Positions 43,267 through 55,400 of a stretch of DNA of 64,000 bases are shown here, in pieces. Where the stretch lies: NCBI GenBank assembly GCA_030386875.1, contig CM059564.1:71691436-71755435 (forward strand), in the 5' to 3' direction. Position numbers and translations under genes: made by a program. The stretch is from Morinoia aosen. Taxonomy: Eukaryota > Arthropoda > Malacostraca > Amphipoda > Talitridae. A model generated the notes under the pieces. That model was not told the DNA's origin. It ran no database searches and worked only from the letters and a program-made list of their open reading frames with translations. Positions within the stretch are counted from its first letter, which is position 1, and every line of letters begins with the position of its first letter.

Positions 43267-43465
43267 ACATAGTAAGACCATGTCTGGTGACAATGATGCC
43301 AGGTGTGCAAGTATGGGGAACAAGTCAGTCCACTCTGTTGTTGATGAAAAACACAGTTTCTCCTCTCGAACCTACAGCTCCAAGTTAGTGTCAAACTTTT
43401 ATGATCTCTGGACTTCAGAACAACTTTGTGATGTTGTGCTCCAGGCTGGCACTTACTCAGTTAAG
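43267..43465 (+). CDS. IPP: IPP-like exon 1 (start codon, N-terminus of BTB)
   Basis: A TTTCTTTCAG acceptor precedes 43267, so an upstream non-coding exon is likely. ATG at 43280 opens 62 codons. The N-terminal 34 residues are unstructured; the BTB start is YSSKLVSNFYDLWTSEQLCD followed by VVLQAGTYSVK. The donor is AAG|GTTTGT, phase 0. No stop lies between the acceptor and the ATG, so an upstream start cannot be excluded. Confidence 0.88.
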
Positions 43466-46400
43466 GTTTGTTGGCCACCTGCTTATAATATTTGATATTA
43501 CTTTTTTATGTTTTGCTTTAGTTGAATTGTTTTTTGTGTTGTAATGGTATATGCAGTGATAATGGTACAAGGTTGTTATATGCATTGCACAGACACAACC
43601 AATGGGCTTGTGAGAGCACGCCCAGCTTGTCTTGCCTTGGGGCGTGTCAGATTAAGCATTGAATGTTTCCTTCTTAGCATTTTCTTTGTTTTTTTGTACA
43701 TTTTAATGTGTCCTGGTTTGCTTGTATATAGAAAGTTACAAAAATGCATCAGACTACTTATGTTGCCATATTGTGTAATGGGTCTTAAAATGATAGTGCT
43801 TCAGTTTTAAGTGTGGGCCATGAACCAATTTTAAGATTGTGGCCAGCCGTGCATTAACCGGTTGTTTTCAAAGGTTCATGATTGGTTGCACCTATTTCAG
43901 GTTCCTTGAAGAATACTCCCATAGTAATTCAAGATATTTAATCTTATTCTGACTTGTTACATGTGGAATTGGTTTGAGAATGAACAGCATGACTCATTAC
44001 AGGAATAGGTAGAAAAAATTCTCACCTCTGACATAGATTAGCATGTCTGACAGGGTGCGTACAGGCATGGAGAAGCATGGAAAGTAGTTGAATTTCGGAA
44101 ATAAAATTCAAGGCCTCGAAAGTAGTGGAATTTTAAAAATGGTCATTGAAAGTCATGAAATTTTAGGATTTTCGTGAAAAGAAAATTTTACTGTTGAAAA
44201 TTTTCGTTCCGTTTGGTCCGCGTTGAGCGAGGCGTTGTCAGTAACCTTCGAGTGTTACTTGGGCTCTGATTGGTTGATACAGCTACGTCTTTAGTGTCCG
44301 CGATTTTGATTGGTTCTCAGGCGTCACGTGAAACCAAACGCGCTCAGTGTGACTGAAGACACGCGCTCGCTCGGACCATTGTTGACCTGTCGCCACTGTT
44401 GAACATTTTCGAGCTGAGTTTTTATCATCGGTCTTGACCATCCCGTGTGTGACTAGAGTTACGGTGCCGAGACTGAGCTGAGGAATTATCGTCATGCCAG
44501 GCAGTTGTTCTTTCAACAACTTGTGGTTGCGAGACAAAGACTTTCAACAATGGATAGCACCGCATCCCAAACTGAAAACAATGGCGGTTTGCACCGCGTG
44601 CGAGTCGGAGTTCGACATCGCCAACAATGGAATAGCGGCGGTGAGGAGTCATGCAAAAGGTACAAAGCATGCCAAGAACGTGAAAGCTCAGACGACGAGA
44701 CTTGCCAAACCGAAGATCGGGGATTTTTTCGTGACTTCCCAACCATCTACCGATCCTCCGACGCCTGCTTAATGCACTGGCAAATGCATAGCAGATGCTA
44801 TTGAACTGTCCAGCATGACTGTTTGGTGTTGTGATTATCATTTACACATTTATGAAAACAAGACCTGCAAGTAATGATGAATGTTCTGTGAAGTTTATGA
44901 CTGAAATACATTTATTGTGCTGCAATTTAACTTTGTGTGACATTATTTTGGGCAGAGAGAGGTAGTGAAAATGTGATTTGGTTGACATAAAAAGTCATGA
45001 AAAAGTAGTGGAATTTTGAACCTCAGAGCCTGTACGCACCCTGGTCTGAAGAAGTATGATTTTTTGTCGTTTTGGAAATCGGGAGGGATGTCCAGGTAGG
45101 AGATTTCCCGGATGCAGTTAAATCTTACGTGAAAGTCTCTCGTGCTGTGGTCACTGCAAAGCGCGCTCTCCGTCTTTGCTGGTTTTTGTCTTCTGATCAG
45201 AGACATTTTGTTGAAAAAAATTACTAATATAGCACAAAGTATTTACTATTACTTCTGCCCTGGGTTTGAATGATGATTCCATGATTGAAGATTCCAAGAT
45301 AAGGCACACAAGAAATAAATAAAATCAATCCTTTCAATGCTAATTGTCATTATAGACTAGTAGTGAATTTTAAAAGTATGTACTGCTAAATTTTTCTTGA
45401 TGCCTGCCAAACCAGTTACGTTTTTATAAATCTATTGCTAGATGTGGTGGTATATGCATTAAATTGATTCCATTGTGTGGAGTATCCAAGTCTTGCACAT
45501 GAAAACTTCTAGAGGCTGCATTGAAAGGGTACTGTCCATCAAAGGAGGTGAAGAGTGTACCAACCCTTCTGGAAATAGGCTGGGTGTGCGGGCTTCTCTC
45601 AGAGACTATATGCTGACCTTGTCTGTCATAGTTTGTGACTCTGGGAGACTACACTATGACTGGAAAGTTTACGCAAGTTCAATAGTTCAAATACATATTA
45701 GCATGCAGATGAAAGAGTAGACATTTCATGATAATATGATGAGGTACATGTATTGCTAATTAAATACACAATTATCATGCAAAAAATTCTAACTGTATTC
45801 TGTAATACAAAATAAACATTCATTTGCATGGAGCCAAATTTTAATTCAACAAAAACTATGCAATGCACCAAAAATCCTAAAAAAATTAAAATAGTTAAAG
45901 GCTTGAATTTATTATGAGGGCGCAAGAGATTCGGTATTTCTCCGAGTCAACCGCAAGAGGAATAATTCAGAAAAAGGCAGGAGAAAACCCTTTTTAATCC
46001 CTAAGTATGACGTGAACAAAATTAGTTGATAATTATCAACATATGATTTATTATTATAAGAATTACTGTTCCCTCAAGGGAATACAACTATTGTATTCAT
46101 GGGAATTAGCACTCACAAGGGGGAGATGTGAGGGTCCAAGCTGAGAGTTAGGTAGGCCTTCTTTTTTTAAATAAAATGTATTTGTTCTGTTAAGGGAAGA
46201 AAAATTCCAAAAACTTTATGGGCCATAAATGTTAATTTAAATGTTATAAACATGCTGTGAATCCCTTGGAGCTTATTTCACTCTGGAAGTAATTCTTTTT
46301 AATTCTTGAATATTTCATAGGGAATAACCGTTCTGGGCCCTCTACAGTTTACAGCAAGTATTAGTGACTTATTAGTGGTAGTGACATTACAACTAGGGAA

Positions 46401-49400
46401 GACACATCTAAAATGACTTATTACAACTATGGAAGACTTATCTAAAATGGACAAATTCCAAAAACTTTAAGGGCTACAACTGTCTATTTGAATGTTATAA
46501 ACATGCTGTGAATACCCGAGAGCTTATTTCACTATGCAAGTATTTTTTATTTATTTTTAAAAGAATTTGTAGGAAAAAGTTTTCACTTCCCTTAAGGACT
46601 AGCTTTTTTTTGTTCACTGCTGTCTTATTTTTCAGCACCTACTACTTTCTTCTTTCACTTTGAACTTGTTTCCTAATCTTCTTTCTCAACTTAACTGTTT
46701 CTATGTTCCCAAAGGTTTTCGATTGGTTTAATATCAGTCTGGTTTGATGGCCAACCCATGAAATTTTTTTAATCCATTAAGATCATGAGCTTTAAGAAAG
46801 TTCTTTCTGTGCTCTGAAACATTCCCTGGATCATTGTCCTGCATAATAATCCATGAATCTCCTATTTCAGATGGTTGAGTTTTGAGCCATGGGATGAAAT
46901 TGGTTTAAAAAAAAAATGACAGTAATTATCTGAGTTAATCTTAACGTCTGTTTGCCCTACAAATTATCCATTTATCTGAATTTCATTAATTGCAGTCAAA
47001 AACATGATCTGCCCCTCTCCTTCCTGACATCAATAATGATAGAGATTTTGTTGTGACAAAATCCATCCTCTTGTCCAGCCATTATTCAATAGTCCATATA
47101 ACTTTTTTCAGAAATCTTGGTTGGAATACTTTGTGGACCGTTTAGCTTATTTTTCTTGACCTTTTAATGTCCAATTGTTTTCCTGAAGAGGGAAATTTTT
47201 TTCCAATAATTGTTTGCTGTTTGGGCATTGTTGGTGATAGGAAAACATCATGCAAACGGGAAATCGGGACGCTGTGACTAGATCGAAAGTAAATGCTTTC
47301 TGAAAGTGTATGAGACGAAGTTGTGAAGAAACTTTCCTTCAATTTTGTGTAATTGCATTTATCTGGAAGAGGACGCTGGTGTCCTTGTGGGCATTAAAGG
47401 GCTAATGCTTTTTGGTTAGAACAGAAGTACTCTTCCTAATTTTTTTAACCACTCCAATCTTATTCAAGTAATCATTCCTTGTAGTTGATTAACACGTTAA
47501 CTGCGATAGGTTAAACAGAAGTTCAATATTCAAATGAAATTTAAAGTCAAAAGTGATAACCAAATCTGTAAATATCAAACATTCACCTGGCCTGTTAAAT
47601 ACCATTACTTTAGAAAGGTTGTTAGAATTTTTCAAAACGACCCATCGATGGGTCGTTTCGCAGCAGGAAAAACCTAACCACGACCCACCGGTGGGTCGTA
47701 TCGCAGTCAATGTGTTAAGGAACTTTTGGGAGACCAGCCTTTTTGAAAATGTCTTTACTCATTGCATGAGGCATTTTTCGGAATACATTCTTAATCTTTC
47801 GGTGGTCTCTAGGACTCTATGCTTTAGGCTTATTCCGTTCCTACTTGGTGGAGGACACTTCTATTTCAGGAAAATGTTTCTTCATTGTATGATCGCCAAT
47901 TTCTTTATATTTCATATTTTAAGGCTACTTTTACTTCCTGATCACAATTTTCCTCTTAGTTAGTTTTTTGTATACTCTGTCTAGCCATTATTGTAAGTTT
48001 TACTTAAGCCTATAAGTTCCCTGAAAAATCTGAACAAATTTAGGGTACAGTATTACTAATATGGTCATTTTATCACTTATTTTCTCAAGATTTATGAGAA
48101 AAGAACATTTTAAATAGGATTCCTTTATGGTTAACCCCAGGAAAGAACTAAAAACATCATCAAAGTATCATTCATAAACTTCCCAGTTGCACTGTAGCTG
48201 TGGCCTCTGTATGTGGCTCTTAGCTTGCTTGACATTTCTTTGGCGTGAGCCCACTTCCATGTACAGTATCACAACCCAAGTAGAGAATGACTTGTCGGGT
48301 TACAGTCATCTTTCCGTTTAAAACTTTTGATGTGTAAGAAAATCCTTCCTTTGATGGTACTGTTTCTACCTGCCAGAAGAGGAGTGTATGCAGTCAATTC
48401 TGTGAGTGGCCTATACAATGTGTAGCCCTTAGTTTGAGACAGTTTTGCTGACTAGTATATCAATCTATTGCTGGGTGTTTGAAATACATCATCCGTTAAT
48501 AGTTAAGACGCCAAGCAAAGATTATTGCTATTATTGGATTTATACAATTTGACTTAAATATGACTTGTAACAATCACAAGTAAATTTTATTGTACTAAAT
48601 TTAAATTGTGAACTCTGCAGGCTCATCGCTGCGTGCTGGCGGCTGCTAGCCCATACTTCCAAGCCATGTTCACCAGTGGCCTTGTGGAGCAGACCAAGCA
48701 GGTAGTGGTCCTGCCAACTCTCCAGCCCCACATTCTTGCTGCTCTTCTTGCTTTTGTCTATACCGGTGAGGCTTGTAGCCCTTTCTCACTTGCTGAAATT
48801 TCTTTCTCTTCTGTGAACTAACTTCGCTTCATGATGAATATTCAAGTAAAGGGGTAAAATTTAGCATTTTAGAATCTTTGTTCATTTCACGAGACAAACC
48901 TGTGTCAAATAATTCACTATCTGGATGCCTCTGTAAATGGTAAATGGGGCATGTATTTTTGGCTATTAGTTGATTCTTGTTTGTGTGTATTTTTAATTTT
49001 TTGCTTTCACTCTAGTTCCTTGGTTTTCTAGTGTTATATACTGGAATATTAATCATCATTACGAAGTACTCATTAATCGATACATTATTTTCAGAGTTTG
49101 AGAATGACAGACAAGGTCAAAACAATCACTTTTTTCTAGAAACTTAATCGGCATCATTAGTCTTTTATTTATGCTCCCCTTAATTTGTTACCGCAATGAA
49201 AATGATCTTATGAAAGCAGTCTTTTTGTTCTGTTCTCAATTGAATGTTGCGAGAAGCAAAACTTGGGCACTTTGAAATCTTCAATTTGTATGAAAACTTC
49301 ATGTAGAATTGAAAGCTGATTTGTCTTTCACAATGATGAAAAACTTGTATACTATCGGGCAAAAGGTTATTTTCCTCTTTGAAGAGTTGAATGATGTGCT

Positions 49401-52400
49401 CAGTTTGCTTGTGCATCCAAAACTTGTTGTGCTAACTGGGTTGAAAAGTTGTGTTTTTGTCTTGACTATTTCAAATGATAGAAAATAGCAATTTTATGGT
49501 TACGTTTTGGAGCAGATGTGCCAGAGCTTCAAATTAAATGCACAAGTAATTTACTTATAGCTCCTGGAAGTAGCCAAGTCTTTGCTGATTTTTGTTTTTT
49601 TTTAGAAGCTTTAATAAATGAGTTATCTTTCTTTATGTGGAAATATACATATTTTCAATCCCATTTGTATGTTTATTAGTTATTGATCATTTCAATGTAT
49701 TGTTCCTGTAAGATAGAGAGTTGAAACACAGAGTGATATTGACTAATGTTCTATATGTCAAGTCAGAAGATTTGATTGCTTTTCAAATTTTGGTACAACT
49801 ATAAGTATGCAACTCAGAAGGGCTTGCTGACACGACACTGACATATGTCTACGGAACAATTGAAAAATATATCTTGATCTACAAACAACTATGTTTTTGA
49901 TATTACCATAGATTTGTTTACCATAAATTGTTGGAAATTAGATGAAAAGAGCAGAAATTAAGTTTATATCAAGCAATGTTACTCTGTGATATATTAGCTT
50001 TTCAAACAATTTGACAATGGAATATCTTCTGCAAGTTTCAATTTGCTAAAGAATTGTGATGCAAATACAGCTCATCTCTAAATTGAAAAATTAACTGCAT
50101 AAATGATCTAATCTTTTTCCCTTCCCTTGCATACCAAGCTTATTTTAAGACCTACGTGCATGTTAGGTATAATTTTATAAAATCTTTGGCCTCATTCAGA
50201 AGCCTCTTATTTTTATTTGTATACCTGTCAGGGGGATACAACTATTGTATCTATGGGAATTAGCGCTCCCAGGGGGACTATGTGAGGGCCTGAGCTGAAG
50301 GTTAGGTAGGCTTTCTTTTTGTTAAAATAGAATAGGTTTTTGTTTTGTTACGGACCATCTTTTTTCGGTTCACTACTGTTCTGTTTTTCAGCACCCACTA
50401 CTTTCTTCTTCTACTTTTTCTTGTTTCATGAACTTCTTTCCAAACTTACTGTTTCTGTGCCCTTTGTGCATAGATTCCGCGTTTCCTTAACTCCATGCTA
50501 AATGGTCCTTTCCTCCTTCCTTTCCTTAGAACACCTTTGTAACAGTTAGGGAGGCTTAAACTAATTTCTAATCTAATCTCACTGTTAGCACGGTGTTCTT
50601 CAGATGTGCTTTCTCAGATTTCTTGTGCACGTGTGGGATGTGGTTACAGCCTAAAAGTTTGATTTGAGTCTCATCCAACTATGAAACTTGTTTCCATTTT
50701 TTTATGAATTACGTTTGGCAAATAAATTCCTTGCTTTAGAACAATTGGCTTCAGAAACAGAGTTTTCTTGGACTACATGCCTTCAGACCTCCTGCCTACA
50801 TTGCTCTACTAACTTTCCTGCGGGACACGGTAGTTGCGATCAGCCAACTCATCCAGAATGTCCTCAGTGTTATTAGCAAATGTCCTCAGTGTTATTAGCA
50901 AATGTCCTCAGTGTTATTAGCAAATGTCCTCAGTGTTATTAGCAAATGTCCTCAGTGTTATAAGCAAATGTCCTCAGTGTTATTAGCAAACCTAACCATT
51001 CTCTTTTCATTCTCTCAGGTAAATTTTTTGTTCACGTCCTACTTATGGGATAAAAAAGGGTTTTCTCCTGCCTTTTTCTGAATTATTACTCTTGCGGTTG
51101 ACTCAGAGAAATACCGAATCTCTTGTGCCCTCACAAAAATGGCTGCAAACCCTGAATGAAGGACTTCTGATGAATTAGTTGTATTCTGCCCTTAAAATTG
51201 TATTTAAAATCCCCTGAAATGCAATTTAGCAAATCATGTGTTTTAGTGCAATCTGATAGTTCTATATATTGTCAGAATTGTTATGAATGACTGAATGTGC
51301 TGATGTTTCTGCTTTTGTATTCTTTTTTTTGTAATAAAGTCTAGAAAAATTGTACCATAGATTATTTGTCAAAGGATTATTGCTCAATAATATTTACATG
51401 TCTGAACAAACAATAAAACAATGTATTATTAATTTTTCCTTAGTTCTCCTTTCCTTGTATATCTTGTACCATATCAATAATAATGCTGATCATATCCAGG
51501 CTGCACAGACTATTTACTGGACTAGCATCTGAATCACGAATGTACATGTGGCCTTGTTGAAATGTGAGTGTCCTAAATGAATTGCACCGATTGCACGTCT
51601 CCCAATTTCTGTAATCTACTAAACAGAAAAGCACTAGGAACCAATTCGTTTTCAACTTTGGTTACGAATAATATACTCTTATTTTCCCAGAGTTTAATCC
51701 TTTTGCATGTTATCTATTTTCTATAACATACATGTGCACTACTCATGACATGGTAGCAGTGGGTGCTCAATCCTTTTAAGAAAGATGTACTGGACATTTT
51801 TAAGTTTATCCTGTACTCATTAGCCACCTAAGCTATTCCTTTAAATTAAGTCTAAAAATAGAGTTTGCTTTCACTTGAAAGCAGGTACAAACAAATTAAA
51901 ATTATAAATGCAAATGTATTGCTTGTATAGTATTAACTATTCTGGGACATTTTTTTACATCAATAGTGAATAGGAATTCTTGAGCTATTACGAGGTTCCA
52001 TTTCCGCAGAATTCTGCGTATCAAGACTCAATGCAGTTCCTTAAGAATCATGCTCCTCAAATGTACCATACACCCGGCATCTCAGTTTCAGGACATTCTA
52101 CACGATTAAGCAGTTTACATCAGTGTTTCATTTTACAGTGCTTCACTATTGACATTATAAGTCATTCAATGAAGAAGGTTTATTTGTTGAGTTTTTGCTG
52201 CATTTTTGTTGCTTATTGTGTTTCATCGTTTGCACAAAGTTTTTTGGTTGTTGCATGGCACTATCAGCTGAAATGTTTGATGGCGTTCAGGAGTGGTGGA
52301 GGTGTGCACCAGCACTGTGCAGGACCTGCTTGTGGCCGGCGACATGCTCCAAGTGACTGAGGTGGTGGTCATCTGCTCCAATTTCCTCAAGAAAGAACTT

Positions 52401-55400
52401 AATCCCGCCAACGCTGTTGGTTTTTACCGGTCAGTCTCTTATGTATGTTAAATTATGTTCTATACGCCAAAGTTTGAAGTCAAAGTTGAATTTAGTTGCT
52501 TAGAAATCCATGATGCGCAAATGCAGATCCACCATGTGAGTATGACAAAAGTATTATTTGCTCACATGAAATTTTACGCTTATCAAGCTGTCAATAGGCT
52601 CACAGACATAAAACTCAAGCAATTATGTGCCTGTTGGCTGAAGTTCACTAGGTGACGAGAAAACAAGATGCAAGAAATTCAGCGCACCCTCTTACGAATG
52701 TACAGTGCAGTAGCTGAATTGTTTTTTATATGCTCTGTACTTTTTGTTCCTGTGATTGTTTTTTCAGTATGATATTTCATTGTTGTGTGTGTTTAGAGTG
52801 ACATATAAGCATGGTGCAATTTTGGAACTGCATCAGTAAGGAAAACAACAACAACAATGTGAAATTGTTCGTTTGCTCTGTGTTTCCAAAGTGACTGTCG
52901 CGGATACAGTACAGCAATATAAGTAGCTTGGCCATGGTCATGATCCCGGATGAGAAAGGAAGCGCTCCATCTACACGTCCTTAAACGAAAAACTCATCAG
53001 AAAGCAAGTCAATCATAATTCGAGAGTGTACGTGAGCTATCGCCCGTGAAAAATGAATCAATCGAGAATCTGTTCGACTGATGGCTGCGGAGGAAGTCTG
53101 ACTCAAGCATTACGAGCTACAAAAATTCCAGCTCATAACGGATGCTGACAAACGTGCGCGACTCCAACAATGCCGTGAGCTCATAGGTCGAGCCGCAACT
53201 CACCAATGGAAGTACATCCTCTCGACAAACGAGAAGCTGTTCACCAAGGAGGAAGTGTAAAATCATCAAAACCTCAATAATTGACGACTGAGTTTCTCGG
53301 CAGTTGTGTAATTCTTGAACACAGTCAAAATTTGCAGTTGTTCTTGGTTTGGCAAAGTAGCGCCACCAAAAACACCCCTTGTTTTTGTCATTTGTGGAGT
53401 AGGTATAAATCAAACAAGAAGTGCACCATTGCAACTATCTTGAGACCTTAGCACTAGTTTAGGCTTGTTGGCTTCATTGCAACTGTACATGATAGACGTT
53501 TCAGCAGGACTCTGGGCCAGACCCCCTCAGGGGTTACAACACTTGTATTTCTGGGAATTAGCACTCCCAGGGGGAAATGGGAGGTCCCAAGCTAAGTTAG
53601 GTTGCTCTTCTTTTTGTAGTAATAAAAATGTTTTTCATTATGATGAGGAAGACCTTTTTGCAGTTCACTGCTGTCCTGTTGTTTATCAGCACCTACTACT
53701 TTCTTCTTGAGCTTTTAACTTGTTTCATGAACCTATTTCTCAACTTATTATGTTTATGAGCATCTAGTGCATAGATTCTGCATTCCCTTATCTTCATACT
53801 AAATGGTGCCATCCTCCTCCTTCTCATTGGAACGTCTTTGTGGCGGTTTGGGGAGGCTTAAACTAACATCTAATCTACCTTATGCTGGTAACTTTATCGA
53901 AGGCTTTCTGAAAATGAAGATTTGTCTGGACTACTGCTTTTGTATTGTCAAAGATTTGGTTCACTTCTCTTAAAAAGTCATGTAGGTTTTTAGGCAACTA
54001 CGTTTTTCCCGGAACACATGCCGAGTGTCTGTAATCACAGACACTCAATCTTTAGGTCCCCCAACTGTGATGATTTATTCTTTAAAACCACTTTAGATTA
54101 CAGGACGCAGATGTAGGTATGAAGTATTAATGTACAATTTTTCTTACATTAATGAGTGCCTCATGCAGCTGTCGTTTTCGCAACAGATTTGCAGAAGCAC
54201 ACAGCCTAAACATTTTAGCTGATGCTGTGTGGCAGTTCATTGAAAACAACTTCCCAGAGGTTGTCCTTGAAGAGGAGTTTCTTGAGCTTCCGCTGCCAGC
54301 ACTCCTACGACTCTTCCAGTCTGAACACCTCAAAATTGCTTCCGAGCTACAAGTTAGTCTTTGTTATGAATCAGCAGTGTGTTATGTGGCAGTTATAGTT
54401 GGTGCTTCTCCTATGCTATCAACTTACTGCGCGTTCTAGCTTGTAAAATTTTCATGATGTATGATAACTGCTGTTTATGACAGTGATAATGCTCGTGAAT
54501 GTGTGATGACAATGGAAGGGAGACATGGTTGACTCTACACTTAGGAGTGGAAAAGATTTTGGTCGTTGCATTTTTGGAGATAATTTATTAACTATGGTAC
54601 TGGTTATAAGGTGTAATTATAGTACGAGTTAGAAAGGTGAGCATTGAAAATACACAAGGTTTTTTATTTTTTCAAATGTGCAAAATAATTGAAAAAGTGA
54701 GAGGCTCTAACCGACTTTATTAGTGCCGTGTGATTGTAATTGAATAAATTCAATCTTAGATTTAAATATTTCAACTCTGAAATGGATTATTTGTATTGTA
54801 TTTTCAAATTATTATCAATTTGAATGTAATTCTTTAAGTATGCAATGCATCTTTTGAAAAATATCAGTATGATTAGCTCACAAGAAGTAGTCAAAAAACA
54901 TTCAAAATTAAAACACTTGGGGGGATTAAGCCGCAAATTCTTGTCTTCAAAATAATTTTTTAAACACTTGTTATTAATAAATGAAAAAAGACCTTGAACA
55001 GAAGATGAAGTTTAAAAGTGTTTTTGTTCTAACTTTTTCATCAAGAAAAATCAATCAGTAGCCTCAAAAAAAAAATCGATTCAGACTCATCTCTGGGTGT
55101 GGCACCATGCAATCAAGAAATGATTCACAAACTTGTGTGCAAATTTTACAATGATACTGACTTTCTTCCCTAGTTGATTTTCTTCTCCTTTTAAGTATGT
55201 TTTTCAAGTAGGACTAGTGTCTTCGTTTATCTTTGTTTGATGAAAATTGCAAATAAGTAATTTAAAATCTATTTGAAAGCTATAACACCGTAATTTAAAC
55301 AAAATATTTGGGTTTACTTACCTGATGCAATTTTACTGCTGGGCTTAAATTATCGGTTTAGTCTTTCAGTTATGAGAGTACAACCCTCGCCTGTCAAGAG

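Noticed and set aside
43544..43810. 88-codon frame in intron 1
   Set aside because: Starts downstream of a good splice donor and is hydrophobic without a family resemblance; consistent with an intronic chance frame.
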